Source: Oscillospiraceae bacterium (GTDB lineage: Bacteria; Bacillota; Clostridia; Oscillospirales; Acutalibacteraceae). Taken from it: a stretch of 64,000 nucleotides of DNA. Location: positions 1-64,000 of the forward strand of contig JAIRXF010000015.1 of the NCBI GenBank assembly GCA_031268405.1. Direction: 5' to 3'. The notes beneath the pieces were generated by a model. It was not told the DNA's origin. It saw nothing but the letters and a program-made list of their open reading frames with translations, and did no database searches. Positions 43,244-54,028 of the stretch are shown here, one piece after another. A program made the position numbers and the translations under genes. The number at the start of each line of letters is the position of its first letter. Within the stretch, counting starts at the first letter, position 1.

Positions 43244-44758
43244 ATGGTACAAATACAAAACAACAGATGCGAGATTTTTAAAAAAGTTAAAAGTCGAATG
43301 GTAAAGATTTTAGCAATATCTTTATTGCCAACAATTTCATCTAGTTTGACAGTTTTTGCTCAAAGAAAAGTTGTACTAGGAGAACACGGGGGAACATTTA
43401 GCCATATAGCCTTAGAATTCAACGATGACTACAACAAGCCGTGGTGGGAATTTCACGAATGGCTGTGTAAATTTAACGGATTTAGCGGTACTAACGATAG
43501 TAGACTTTGGAATTTAGATAAAGGTTTTGTGGTTACTTTGCCCGATACTGAATCCGAAGTACGTGAACGTGAAGAAAGAGAACACGAGGATCGAGTTCGC
43601 CAAGAGTCAGATGATAGACAGATCTTTTTGGATGAAATGTACGAAAAAATTAGAAATTCAGAAGGTGAGCTTAATTCTTTAAGATGCGATGTTAATAAAA
43701 GAAATGGCGATCTATCATTCTCAAACGATAAAGTTAAAAGCCTCGAAACTGCTCTTAATTCAACGAATGAAGAAATATCAAGAAGAGAGCAGTGTATTGA
43801 TCAAATTTGGAAAGGAATTGAAAAACAAGAAGGTCATCTTAATTTTGTCAGAGGGGAAGTTTCAAATAAAAGAGATTATTTCAATCGCTTGAGTCAAGAT
43901 ATAGAGGGCAAGGAGAACTATCTCAAGGGCCTTTGGGAAAAAGCTGGTGAGTGTCAGAAAAATCTCGATCGTGTTAATGACTTGGTTGAGAATAGAGAAG
44001 ACCATTTTAGATGTTTAGGAGAAGAGCTTGGTAAACGAGAAGGGCATTTAAATTTTACAAATTCCAGTATAACTGACAGCGAGGACCATTTAAAATGGCT
44101 GGGGGAAGAGTGGAGTAGAAAATATGATTGCTTTAATGCTGCAAATGAAGAAATTTTTGCTTTAGAAAGAGAAATTTCTCAAACAAATACCAAGATAAAA
44201 GATGATGAATCTTCTTTAAATTGTATGACGAATAAAATAAATATAGAGCGAAATGAAGAGGAAATTCAAAGAAAAATTAAGTATCTTGACAATATAAAAG
44301 ATGAAATATCTCACAAAGAAGATCAGTTGAACAAGCTTGTTTTTGAAGCGAATCTCAGAAAAGGCAAATTAAAAGAGATTTGTGATGAGAATTTAAATAT
44401 ACGGAAAGATTTAGATAGTATAAGCGAAGAAATTGATCAGAAAAGACAAAATATAAATCAAATTATACAGGAAAATTCAAACGGGGAAAAGCATTTAAAT
44501 TCAATAAATAACAAATTTTTAGATTATAAAAATGAAGAGACCAGTAGTGTTAAATTCCTTAAAGTCGAGAAATCTTCAGATAATCTTCTACAAAAACTTA
44601 AAAAGACTTTATCGAAAAAACGAATAGAAAATCAAAATCTTGATTCAAGATTTGAAAACGAATCAAATAAAATAGAGGATGAAATCAAAGCTTTGGAATT
44701 ATTTTTACCAGTGGAATTTAAAATAAGTGATGATGTTAACGAAGAAATGGTGTTTTAA
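43244..44758 (+). CDS. Secreted 14-residue-repeat coiled-coil protein 1
   Basis: 504 residues. Signal peptide about 20-39 (ILAISLLPTISSSLTVFA). A short globular part at 40-100 has GGTFSHIALEFNDDY and WWEFHEWLCKF. From residue about 142 the chain is a run of exact 14-residue units: fourteen units to about 337 (such as HLNFVRGEVSNKRD, HFRCLGEELGKREG), a short break, then six more to about 430. The consensus is x-L-x-x-hydrophobic-x-x-E-I-x-x-K/R-E-x, two heptads long. GAGGAG precedes the ATG. No family recognised. It probably forms a long extracellular rod. It is followed by a paralogue. Confidence 0.8.
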   Translation: MVQIQNNRCEIFKKVKSRMVKILAISLLPTISSSLTVFAQRKVVLGEHGGTFSHIALEFNDDYNKPWWEFHEWLCKFNGFSGTNDSRLWNLDKGFVVTLPDTESEVREREEREHEDRVRQESDDRQIFLDEMYEKIRNSEGELNSLRCDVNKRNGDLSFSNDKVKSLETALNSTNEEISRREQCIDQIWKGIEKQEGHLNFVRGEVSNKRDYFNRLSQDIEGKENYLKGLWEKAGECQKNLDRVNDLVENREDHFRCLGEELGKREGHLNFTNSSITDSEDHLKWLGEEWSRKYDCFNAANEEIFALEREISQTNTKIKDDESSLNCMTNKINIERNEEEIQRKIKYLDNIKDEISHKEDQLNKLVFEANLRKGKLKEICDENLNIRKDLDSISEEIDQKRQNINQIIQENSNGEKHLNSINNKFLDYKNEETSSVKFLKVEKSSDNLLQKLKKTLSKKRIENQNLDSRFENESNKIEDEIKALELFLPVEFKISDDVNEEMVF

Positions 44759-44865
44759 AGCATAAATGAAATTAAAATTATTTTGAGTTAAATAAAAATG
44801 GTGTATTTGGTGTATTTTGAGCTGTTTAAAATTATGGATTTTTGAAAGATTTAAGGATGTGTTTT

Positions 44866-46266
44866 ATGAATAAATTATTATTGAAATTTTTAACCGCAAT
44901 TTTATCGTGTAGTGTAATTTATAGTACGTTTTTATTGGAAGTTTCTGCTAATTGGCAAGATCGCTTAAACTTTATCAATAAAGACATTCAAGAACAAGAG
45001 ATTCGTCTTGGCTCACTAAACAATGAAATTGATTCAATCAGACGTGAAATAAAGATTTTAGATGATAACATTTTGGGCTGTGAACACAGATGTGGTTATC
45101 TTGATTATGAGACGGGTGAGAGAAAAAATTATCTTCGGTGGATTAATAGCGAGATTGAAAAAAAGGAAGGAGATTTGCATCACATTTGCGAAGAAATTAA
45201 TTCAGAGCAAAGCCATGTTGATGCGCTTGGTGCCGAGATATGGAACAAAGAACAACATCGTAATTGGGTTGTAAGTGAGATTGAAAAGAAAGAAAATGAA
45301 CTCAAATGGTTGCACGAAGAGACTGGCAAAAGGGAGCATTATTTAAATTGTACTAATGAAAATATTGGTCATAAAGAGTCTGATTTAAATGGTATTGACG
45401 AGAATATCAGAGATAGAAAAATTCATTCTGACTGGGTTAGTAGCGAGATAAAAAGAAAAGAAAAAGAATTGGAGCGGGTATACAACGAGACTGTTTGTAA
45501 AAGAGATCATATTAATCACTTGAAAGAACAAATTGATGGAAATAAAAATCACGAGAATCATTTAGAAGAAGTCAAAAAAGAAGAACAACTCAATATTGAA
45601 TTAAAAAAAAATGAACAAGAATCCAATTTACACAATATTGATAGAGAAATTTTGGATTATGAAAATAAGCTAAAACACATTAATGAAGAAATTGCAAATC
45701 AAGAAAAACGCTCTGAATGGCTTTCCGACGAGATAAATATAAGAAAAAATCTTTTAGATATTTCACTTAAACAAAAAAACGATTTGAATGATCACCTTGA
45801 ATTTATGATCAACAAGGAAGCTAAAGAAGAAAATGATCTAAAAAAACTTCATGAAAAAATTAATGTGCTAGAAAATAGAGTAAAAGATATTCAGATATTC
45901 CAAGAGATTGAATATACGAAATCAACAAAAGATATAACTTCTCGAGAATCAGATGATTGGGATTATTTACGAGAAGAATCTTATGATGTTAGAACGAATG
46001 AATCAGAGTTTAAAAAAGATGAGCAAGTTTTAAGTATTTTAAAACTTCAAGAAGAGATTGAACAAGAAAAAATATCGATTAAAGAGAAAAAAAGATTGCA
46101 AGCAGAAAAAGTAAAAAAATTAAAGAAAAGGTTTTCAGAATTAAGTTTACGATTTAAAAAGCGCCGAAAGAATGTGAAAAATACAGCGAACGAAAATTTT
46201 AGAGATGAGAAAGAATACTTGAAAAAAGCATCGAAGAAAGTAAAAGACGAATTATATGAAGTTTAA
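44866..46266 (+). CDS. Secreted 14-residue-repeat coiled-coil protein 2
   Basis: 466 residues from the ATG at 44866 (AAGGAT upstream; a TTG at 44842 is less likely). Signal peptide 1-28 (FLTAILSCSVIYSTFLLEVSA), cleavage before NWQDR. From residue 33, fifteen exact 14-residue units follow (YLRWINSEIEKKEG, HRNWVVSEIEKKEN, HSDWVSSEIKRKEK), then an 11-residue break and six more. It has no globular head like that of protein 1. The C-terminal 80 residues are very basic. The pair clearly arose by duplication; units differ enough that the repeats are old. Confidence 0.8.
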   Translation: MNKLLLKFLTAILSCSVIYSTFLLEVSANWQDRLNFINKDIQEQEIRLGSLNNEIDSIRREIKILDDNILGCEHRCGYLDYETGERKNYLRWINSEIEKKEGDLHHICEEINSEQSHVDALGAEIWNKEQHRNWVVSEIEKKENELKWLHEETGKREHYLNCTNENIGHKESDLNGIDENIRDRKIHSDWVSSEIKRKEKELERVYNETVCKRDHINHLKEQIDGNKNHENHLEEVKKEEQLNIELKKNEQESNLHNIDREILDYENKLKHINEEIANQEKRSEWLSDEINIRKNLLDISLKQKNDLNDHLEFMINKEAKEENDLKKLHEKINVLENRVKDIQIFQEIEYTKSTKDITSRESDDWDYLREESYDVRTNESEFKKDEQVLSILKLQEEIEQEKISIKEKKRLQAEKVKKLKKRFSELSLRFKKRRKNVKNTANENFRDEKEYLKKASKKVKDELYEV

Positions 46267-46605
46267 AAATTAGGATAAACACAAAAAACATTAAAACGGA
46301 TATTTCACCGTTGTGCGCGAGAGAGTTCATGACGATGAAATACTCGAAGGGGGTTTTGTATACTTTGTTCGAATTTTAAAATTATTTTAGCTTATTAAAA
46401 ATGTACATTTTACCGTGTAATTTGTCGATATAGCATGGATATTCATACAAAATAAATATTTATCTTGTATTTAAGATGAGGGGTTTTACTGAGTTTGTGT
46501 CTATTGCGGAAATTCCATAAATGCTATGTTATATCACCAAATTAACAGCTTTAATTATCAAATAAAATTTAATTTACTAAAAATTAGAAAGGAATTTTAC
46601 AATAA
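46267..46605. other. Gap before the SecA-like gene
   Basis: No gene or clear terminator seen. AAAGGAA sits before the ATG at 46606; AT-rich sequence offers several possible -10 boxes. Confidence 0.45.
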
Positions 46606-49600
46606 ATGAATAAAATTAAAAAGGAATTTGATTTATCAAGGATTTTAAAAAAGATATTTGTAGTTTTTACAATATTATCAGTTTCAATATCAGAAGTATT
46701 TCTATTTGGATTTGCAAATACGAAAGCCCATGCATCTTTGTATAACTGGGGTTTTGAAGAAAATTACATGTTCTTTGCAACTAATTTTTGGGATTTTGAT
46801 GTGCCTATATTTAAAAATTCGGGAGAGTTTACGGGAAAATATTTCTCCAAGTTTAAAGAATATCCCATTATAAAAATTGATGGAGAAAGAGCATATGTAA
46901 CGAAAGATAAAAAATTTTATGTCCCCAAAATCTTTGTTACACCAACAATTCATTCAAAACCCGCAAGAGTTTTTAGAGTGATAAACGATGGTGCTAAAGT
47001 TTATAAATTCAAAGAGAATTGCAATCATAAGACGAGTATAGATTGCAGGAATGATCTCGAAGTTGTTGGCAAACTTAATCTTTTTGAAGAAGTTACAATC
47101 CGAGGAGCGTCGGAAGAATTTGCCTCAATAGACTTTAGAGGCGATGCCACAAAGCCATATTTTATAGCTGCAGACAACCTTGAATGTGGTGGCAAGTTCT
47201 TAAAAAATACGCTTACTCAGAAGAAGCTCGACGCTGAGTTATTCATGGCAAAAAATGGTTGGAATTTTGATGTTAAAATCTATCGCGACGAAGTTTATTT
47301 TAATCAAAACAAAGCATGCGTTAAATCTTTTAAAGAAACAGGTTTATCATATAAACCAAATGAAGAATATTCCGTATATTCCATTAAAAATAATAGGGCT
47401 TATATCGATAAAAAAAGAGATCTTTGGGTTCCTTTGAAATTTGTTTCCCCACTTATGATGAGCGGAAATATCAAAAGAGTTTCAACCAACAAAGATAACG
47501 TTAATATTTATGGTTTAAAAGATACGGATTTTCAAAAAGTATCTCCGACGAATATTGATGAAGATTTGGAGATTTTGGAGGTTACCAAATCAGCTGTTTG
47601 CGTAAGTGTAAGAGGTTATTTAAGAACTGATTTTGGAGATTTTATTACCACAGATTATAAAAAAAATAAAGACAAAATTGTATTAATAAAAGTGGAGGAT
47701 TTAAAAGATCAAGACTTACCTCCAAAATGGTTTCCTGAAAATGCAAAAATGAGTTCGGAAACAATTGATAGCATTGCAGATATTTACGACAAAGATAGCC
47801 CTAATTTTATATTTAAAGATTATAGGGAAAATCGAGCCAGAGCCATGCTAGAGTTGTACGATGAATATAAGAATGAAGTTTCCAAGATTCTTTTGCAAAA
47901 AGATGAAAACCAAGCGAGTGAAGATAAAAACATTAATCACCAAAATGAATTAGAAGAAGATCGGCAAAAAATATCTTCAAGTGATAATCAAACTGACAAC
48001 CAGAAAGATGTTCAAGGCGATAACCAAACTGACGACCAGAAAGATGTTCAAGGTGACAACCAAACCGACAACCAGAAAGATGTCCAAGAAAATGCGCATA
48101 TAAGAAAAGAAATACCGAATTTTCCCCCCAAAAAAGCATTTACAGAGAAATCACGTAAAGACACAGATGAAAATACAGAAAAAGAGAATTTGAATCTTTC
48201 TACAGCTAGTGTAAATGAAGATGTAGAAAAAGAAGATTTTTCTCAAACAAATGATGTTCCTCAAGTATTTGAACGAAATCCAGTAACAGTAGAGGATTTA
48301 ATAGATTTTGATAGCGAAAATGCGCGCTATGCTCCATATATATCTAAAATTTTACGAGACTCTACTGACCCTAATTTTTCTCCCTCGATAACTGAAAATT
48401 TAGTTGATAAGGATAGCGTAAATTTTGACGTGATCTCCGAAAAACTTTCAAAAATCTTTAATACCATATATTTTTCTCAACGTGTACGAGATGCCAAAAA
48501 TACCGAGATGAAACCCAATGCAGTGCAGATTTTGGCAGCTTTAAGACTTGCCGATGAAGTGCTTTGTGGCAAAAAAAGAGGTGCTATTGGTGAGATTAAA
48601 ACCGGGGAAGGAAAATCTTTTATAATAGCGGTGGAAGCAATACTTCTTTGCGAATTCGGGAAAAAAGTGGATATTGCCACCACAAATACAGAATTAGCTT
48701 TACGAGATTACGAAGATCAAAAGGTTTTTTACGAAATTTTTAATGTGTCATCTGGTGTTCTTTTAAATAAACAGCAAGATAAAAATTTTATTAAACAAGA
48801 AGTTTCAGAACAAATAAATTCTTCGGGAAATTCCATAAATAATGATGATCAATTTTCCACAGAAGCTCTTGATTGTCAGGTAGTTTATTCAACTAATTGT
48901 AATTTTGAATGGTTATATTTAAAATCGCTGTTTTCAAAAGATAACTTAAGAAATAGACCCTACGATGTAATGATAGTTGATGAAGCGGATAACATTTTAT
49001 TGGATCAAGCAACTTCTCCAGCTTTGTGTTCGATTCCGTTTGCAATAAAGGATTCAGAATCTATTTTAAGAACGGTTTACGAGATGGTCGGTTTAAGCAA
49101 AAAAAAAGATGAGATATTGGTGATTTTGAAATCTAAATTTCCAGATGCTAATTTTACAGATGAAAATGTAGAACTCTTGATAAAAGCAGCAGACTATGCT
49201 CTAAACAGAGAACTTGGTAAAGACTATATTTTCAAAGACGATACGCTTCAAATAATTGACTCAAATACGGGGTTTATAAGAAACAACACTAGATGGGGTG
49301 CTTTTGTACATGAAATGATTGAAATTAAAGAAAAGACGAAAATCAAGAATCCCACTGTTATTGAATGCGGAGTAACACAGCTATCATTTTTTAAATTTTA
49401 CAACAAAATGATAGGTGTTACTGGTACGATTGGCGAAAATAACGATCAGGAAATTTTTAAAAATTACTACAATGTGAATATCTTTAAACTTCCCAATAAT
49501 TTAAAGTCAGATAAAAAAATTAATCAAAAATGTGTTAATAAAACAAGAAATGAATCTTTTGAAGAAATATCAGTTGAAGTAAAAGAAGAGCTATCTAAGG

Positions 49601-51474
49601 GTAGGCCAGTTTTATTGATATTCAATTCAATAAATATATCGAATGAATTTCGAGATAATTTTTTTCCACACGCTAAATTGATTCAAGGCGTAGATCCATT
49701 GGCGGACCGTGAAGCCATAATTCATGCGGGAGAGCAAGAAGCGTTAACAGTTGCAACGAATGCCGCTGGCAGAGGAACAGATATTAAATTGTCACAATTT
49801 TCTCGAGAAAACGGTGGTCTTCACGTTATTATTTTGGATCTTCCTTCCAGAAAAAGAACACTTGATCAAAGCATTGGAAGAACCGCCAGACAGGGGTCTC
49901 CGGGTTCTGCCACTGTTTATATGAAGTGCGGTGATTTTTTTTATGAAGTTGATGATTTTTGTAAGAGTTCTGAAAATTTATTTACCATACAAACTAATTT
50001 TGCGAAGTATTTAAGAGAAAATTGGCCCTGGCTTTTTGATTATAAAAGACAATCAGAACACACAAGTTCAAGAGGTCTTGTTTTTCCTTTTGGCGTAAAA
50101 TCAGATCAGGTATTAGAAATTTTTGCTAACATGATTGCGGATAAATTTATTTATTGTGTTTTTATTTTAAATCTTAACAACGAAGATATTTCCCTTGATG
50201 TATTTCAAACAGCTAAACTTAACAATTTGATATTTGATATGGTTTTAACAGCTTGGGGCAATGCCTTTTCTTATATGAATTCACATGAAAAATTTGAAAA
50301 TATGGATCTTTGCGAGCAAGAATATCAAAATTTTATTAGTAACCTTCTTGAATGGCTGCCCTTGCAAACAAAAGATCCTCAAAGCGAAATTAATTTTATT
50401 CTTCAAAAAACAAAAAAGAATGTTGAAGCAGAAAGTTTAATGTGTGGTAACAATCAAATCAACGATACAATCAGAAATCTTCTTGAAGATCGTCGATTTT
50501 TAGATTATGTTATTGATTGTGGCTGTGATTTTAATGATTTTTCACAAGTGATTAAGTGTTTGCCGCGCAGACTTCAGATGTTGTACACTCTTTATCTTAG
50601 AGAGCTTAAAGAACAAGAATTAGACAATGAAGAGAAAATTGCAACAAGAAATGAAATGAAAAGAGTACTTTCGAAAAGCAATTTTGATGATGATTTAGTG
50701 ACTGTAGAAGTTTCTGTCTTTGATACTACTGCTTTTTTAGGCATCAATGGGTTAATAGAGAGAGGTAGGGCCCGTGTGATAAACAGGTTAGACGGTAATG
50801 TTTGTAGTAAAATCGTTCAATTAAAGAGTAAAGATTTAAAATCAATACTTGAATACGGTGAACCCACAAGAAATCAAATAATCGCAACTAAATCTGAAGA
50901 GATCATAATAAAAGGGCTTTTCAATATTGATATTATTGAAAAAATAAGAAATGCCAGGAATTATTTTAACGGTTTCTGTACGGTCAAAGATATTTCCTTT
51001 GCTGCAGGTTCGTTAATTAATTTCTTTGCTCCTATAGAAGGAAGAAGAATTAATGGTATCAGATCGTGTTTAAAAAGTTCAAAGATTTTTAACAGGGCAT
51101 GTTTGGGTCCATTCAAATTTGTTAGCAAAGCAAGTCCTTATATTGGAGTTGCCCTAGACGTCTACGATGGGATAAACAGAAACATTGAATCCAATACAAG
51201 CACAGACAAAATAGTAACAGATGTTGCTGTCGATGTTGCAACGGGCGTAGCGGGATCATTATTGGCCTTTAAACTCGCAGCAATTGGTTCTAGTTTTGTG
51301 TTGCCGCCTGTAGGAGCGTTGGCGGGTGGTGTAGCTGGATTGTATTGTATTGACACTTTGCTTAATTCTAAAATTGATAATAAATCGATAAAAGATCATG
51401 TGAAGGACGGTCTTAATCATGCTGCGCGTAGTGGTTATGGCAAGATTACCCGCGCTATTTCGGGCAATAAATGA
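46606..51474 (+). CDS. Secreted SecA-like ATPase, multidomain (1622 aa)
   Basis: Signal peptide 1-43 (TILSVSISEVFLFGF, cut after AHA). Residues about 47-385 hold two copies of an SH3-like module, each with FxAxNxWxFDVxI and a VPxxFVxP end. An acidic linker carries three 12-residue repeats of the type DNQTDNQKDVQG. The SecA motor motifs follow: GEIKTGEGKS (662), VDEADNILLD (790), GVTGT (940), ATNAAGRGTDI (1050) and TLDQSIGRTARQG (1085). The preprotein cross-linking and helical scaffold parts are not recognisable. The last 430 residues are unique and end with a Gly/Ala-rich hydrophobic stretch (about 1535-1585). It cannot be the housekeeping SecA because it is exported. Role unknown; effector or surface ATPase is a guess. 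Confidence 0.8.
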   Translation: MNKIKKEFDLSRILKKIFVVFTILSVSISEVFLFGFANTKAHASLYNWGFEENYMFFATNFWDFDVPIFKNSGEFTGKYFSKFKEYPIIKIDGERAYVTKDKKFYVPKIFVTPTIHSKPARVFRVINDGAKVYKFKENCNHKTSIDCRNDLEVVGKLNLFEEVTIRGASEEFASIDFRGDATKPYFIAADNLECGGKFLKNTLTQKKLDAELFMAKNGWNFDVKIYRDEVYFNQNKACVKSFKETGLSYKPNEEYSVYSIKNNRAYIDKKRDLWVPLKFVSPLMMSGNIKRVSTNKDNVNIYGLKDTDFQKVSPTNIDEDLEILEVTKSAVCVSVRGYLRTDFGDFITTDYKKNKDKIVLIKVEDLKDQDLPPKWFPENAKMSSETIDSIADIYDKDSPNFIFKDYRENRARAMLELYDEYKNEVSKILLQKDENQASEDKNINHQNELEEDRQKISSSDNQTDNQKDVQGDNQTDDQKDVQGDNQTDNQKDVQENAHIRKEIPNFPPKKAFTEKSRKDTDENTEKENLNLSTASVNEDVEKEDFSQTNDVPQVFERNPVTVEDLIDFDSENARYAPYISKILRDSTDPNFSPSITENLVDKDSVNFDVISEKLSKIFNTIYFSQRVRDAKNTEMKPNAVQILAALRLADEVLCGKKRGAIGEIKTGEGKSFIIAVEAILLCEFGKKVDIATTNTELALRDYEDQKVFYEIFNVSSGVLLNKQQDKNFIKQEVSEQINSSGNSINNDDQFSTEALDCQVVYSTNCNFEWLYLKSLFSKDNLRNRPYDVMIVDEADNILLDQATSPALCSIPFAIKDSESILRTVYEMVGLSKKKDEILVILKSKFPDANFTDENVELLIKAADYALNRELGKDYIFKDDTLQIIDSNTGFIRNNTRWGAFVHEMIEIKEKTKIKNPTVIECGVTQLSFFKFYNKMIGVTGTIGENNDQEIFKNYYNVNIFKLPNNLKSDKKINQKCVNKTRNESFEEISVEVKEELSKGRPVLLIFNSINISNEFRDNFFPHAKLIQGVDPLADREAIIHAGEQEALTVATNAAGRGTDIKLSQFSRENGGLHVIILDLPSRKRTLDQSIGRTARQGSPGSATVYMKCGDFFYEVDDFCKSSENLFTIQTNFAKYLRENWPWLFDYKRQSEHTSSRGLVFPFGVKSDQVLEIFANMIADKFIYCVFILNLNNEDISLDVFQTAKLNNLIFDMVLTAWGNAFSYMNSHEKFENMDLCEQEYQNFISNLLEWLPLQTKDPQSEINFILQKTKKNVEAESLMCGNNQINDTIRNLLEDRRFLDYVIDCGCDFNDFSQVIKCLPRRLQMLYTLYLRELKEQELDNEEKIATRNEMKRVLSKSNFDDDLVTVEVSVFDTTAFLGINGLIERGRARVINRLDGNVCSKIVQLKSKDLKSILEYGEPTRNQIIATKSEEIIIKGLFNIDIIEKIRNARNYFNGFCTVKDISFAAGSLINFFAPIEGRRINGIRSCLKSSKIFNRACLGPFKFVSKASPYIGVALDVYDGINRNIESNTSTDKIVTDVAVDVATGVAGSLLAFKLAAIGSSFVLPPVGALAGGVAGLYCIDTLLNSKIDNKSIKDHVKDGLNHAARSGYGKITRAISGNK
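47983..48090 (+). repeat. 36-nt tandem repeat within the SecA-like gene
   Basis: Three tandem 36-nt units (starts 47983, 48019, 48055) encode the 12-residue repeat DNQTDNQKDVQG with small changes. They are nearly identical at DNA level, so the number is likely to vary between strains by slippage. Confidence 0.9.
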
Positions 51475-51617
51475 GAATATTAAGATTATTCGAAAGTTCT
51501 GATATTAAAAAATTGTTATTGGTGTTTTAGATGCGCCGCGTGGATTTTAATTTTATGATGCTTTCTAAATTTTATTTTGTATATTCTTTGTTTCCTTGCG
51601 TTTTTTAATTTATTATT

Positions 51618-53708
51618 TTATTTCGTATTTTCATTGTTTTGAGTTTTATTATTATTTCTCAAATTGTGAAAAATAAAAGAAAGCATCGTTATGTCATCAG
51701 ATTGTGAGGCTCCACTGACAAAATTGTTTATACATTCCAGGACTAATTCCAGCAATTCTTTAGCGGTCTTGTTGTTTGTACTTTTTTTATTAAGTTCGTT
51801 TATCAATCTTTTGTCCGAGTAAAGTTCTTTTTTATCGTTGAGTGCTTCGGTTACTCCGTCTGTATAAAAAAACATTTTATCTCCTTTTGATATTGTAATT
51901 TCTCGTTCTTTGTATTTTAAATCTGGAAATGCGGCAAGAACAAACCCGGGTTTTGCATCGATCCAATCAAATTTTTTGCCACTTCTATATATTAAAGGAG
52001 GATTATGACCGGCGTTTGCATAGATAAGTTTGCCGCTTTCTACATTTAAAATTGCTATAAAGCAAGTTAGAAACATTTCTGCGCCGTTGGTTTCACAGAG
52101 TTTTTTATTTACTATTTCTAAGACTTTTCCCGGCGATAAACCAGTTTGTGTGCGATCCCTTATTAACGTTTTCGCAATGACCATAAAAAGTGCTGCTGGT
52201 ACGCCCTTTCCAGAGACGTCGGCTATAACAAAAGCTATATTTTTTTCATCGACGAAGAAAAAGTCATAAAAATCCCCTCCAACCTGTTTAGCTGGATTCA
52301 TGAGTGCATATACATCAATTTCATTGCGATTAGGAAATGCTGGAAAAACGCAAGGGAGCATGGATTTTTGTATTGTTTTAGCTATATTCAGCTCTGAACT
52401 CAATTTACTCTTTTCCGACATGACCCTAGAAATTCTTTCAATTTGATCTTTAAGCTTTACAGCCATATCATTAAATGAATTTGCAAGTTTTCCTATTTCA
52501 TCGTCAGATTTTATGATTACTTTGTGATCTAAATTTCCATCGCTTATAATTTTTACACCGTTTTCAAGAATAACAATTGACTTTGTTATGGAAGTTGAAA
52601 TTTTTCGAGATAGAAACAGGGTTGTCAAGCATGCAATTGATGAAAAAATAAGATTTATAATTATTTGACTCTTTGTTTGTTCCGACACGAATTTTTCATT
52701 TTTTGCGCCTTCTGATATTATAGATTCTTTTATTTCATTGGCTGGTTCTGTTATTTTATCGTGATTTAAAATTACACCCAAAACCCATTTTGTGTTTTCG
52801 ACAGTAGAAAATCCCGAAATAAATTCATCTTCCATTAAACTTCCAGAAGAGTTTTTGTGTAGAGTTATTTGTTCGCGTAGTTTTTTTTCCTGTTCTTCAC
52901 TTATAACATCGGAGAGCTTTTTGTTTTCATCGGATCCTATTATAAATTTTCCAGATCTACCAAGTAAAAAAGAATATTTTATTATTTCGGTCTCTTTTTT
53001 TAGGATGTTTTTACAAATTTTAATTATTTCCACATCTTCTTCTACAACTCCTGCAAGTTTTCCATTTGGCCAATAAACGGGAGCCGAACAGGTAACCATG
53101 GGTTGATTTGTAATTAGATCTACGTAAACTTCTGTCCAAAAAATGCCATTATTTTCTACAGCGCCTTTGTACCAATCTCGCTCTCTTCTGTCTACATTGC
53201 TGCTTGAAATATAATCAAAATTAGAATTGGAAATCATGAATCCACTTTGAGAGGCGTAAAAAATATTACTTTTTTCTGGTTTGGCCAGTATGTTGTCCAC
53301 CGTTTTTTCAATTGTCTTAATACAATTGTATTCTTCTTGGACTTCAGACATCTTAACATTGGGTTCTAATAGGAATTTATTTGCTTTATAGTTGGAGGGA
53401 GCAGGAGTGTAAACTTTATATAATTCATCCAGATGCAATTTGACTGCAAGGACGTCACTTGAGATTTCATTCAGCTTATTATCTACATTTTTACCATAAG
53501 ATTCGTTTGATATAATTGCAAAATTTTCACCATATTTTTCCATTGATTTTATGGTAGCATCGCGTATATTTTCACTTTCTTTGCTTTGATTTTGAGAAAG
53601 TTCTTGTTTAAACTTTATAAGTTCCATAAAATTTAAAATAATTAGAAAACCAAGTACACTTAAGCACAAACTAAGCATCGTGAAAAAAATTTTTTTTTCT
53701 ATTTTCAT
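51618..53708 (-). CDS. Membrane sensor PP2C phosphatase (dCache-HAMP-SpoIIE)
   Basis: 696 residues. N-terminal membrane helix about 9-28, an extracellular Cache-like sensor to about 350 (with NSNFDYISSSNVDRRERDWYKGAV and the ITNQPMVTCSAPVY signature), a second helix about 352-370, HAMP about 372-425 (DGNLDHKVIIKSDDEIGKLANSFND), and a SpoIIE/RsbU-type PP2C domain about 450-680 (QVGGDFYDFFFVDE, IADVSGKGVPAALFM, ANAGHNPPL, FYTDGVTEALN, SDDITML). It would dephosphorylate an anti-sigma antagonist in response to a small extracellular ligand. No sigma or anti-sigma partner lies beside it. It is convergent with the SecA-like gene. Confidence 0.93.
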   Translation of the reverse strand: MKIEKKIFFTMLSLCLSVLGFLIILNFMELIKFKQELSQNQSKESENIRDATIKSMEKYGENFAIISNESYGKNVDNKLNEISSDVLAVKLHLDELYKVYTPAPSNYKANKFLLEPNVKMSEVQEEYNCIKTIEKTVDNILAKPEKSNIFYASQSGFMISNSNFDYISSSNVDRRERDWYKGAVENNGIFWTEVYVDLITNQPMVTCSAPVYWPNGKLAGVVEEDVEIIKICKNILKKETEIIKYSFLLGRSGKFIIGSDENKKLSDVISEEQEKKLREQITLHKNSSGSLMEDEFISGFSTVENTKWVLGVILNHDKITEPANEIKESIISEGAKNEKFVSEQTKSQIIINLIFSSIACLTTLFLSRKISTSITKSIVILENGVKIISDGNLDHKVIIKSDDEIGKLANSFNDMAVKLKDQIERISRVMSEKSKLSSELNIAKTIQKSMLPCVFPAFPNRNEIDVYALMNPAKQVGGDFYDFFFVDEKNIAFVIADVSGKGVPAALFMVIAKTLIRDRTQTGLSPGKVLEIVNKKLCETNGAEMFLTCFIAILNVESGKLIYANAGHNPPLIYRSGKKFDWIDAKPGFVLAAFPDLKYKEREITISKGDKMFFYTDGVTEALNDKKELYSDKRLINELNKKSTNNKTAKELLELVLECINNFVSGASQSDDITMLSFIFHNLRNNNKTQNNENTK

Positions 53709-54028
53709 CTACCTTTGTTCTCCTTGGAAATCTTTTAAAAGTTAAAATGAAGATATAAATTACGTTTTGTGTATTTTTTTAATGCGCGGCCATATTAGTC
53801 TTTACAACTTTATGGGAAATATTTGTTAGTTTTTATATTTTAAAAATTTAGAATTTGCAGAGCTATTAATTTTCAAGAAATCTGAGAATTTTAGAACTCT
53901 TTGGTGTATTTTTTAAAATTTAGTAATTTGCAAAAAACAACCATAATCTTTACAATGAACAGACGAGATGAATTGAGCTTTAATGTTAAGTTAATTAGCA
54001 TTATAAATTACTATAAGTATTGAATATC
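53709..54028. other. Gap between PP2C gene and duplicated dnaE 5' segment
   Basis: AT-rich, no gene. The PP2C promoter should be here on the minus strand. Confidence 0.45.

Noticed and set aside
46606-51474. Calling the 1622-aa protein the housekeeping SecA
   Set aside because: It has an export signal, extra modules, and lacks recognisable cross-linking and scaffold domains; only the motor motifs are SecA-like.
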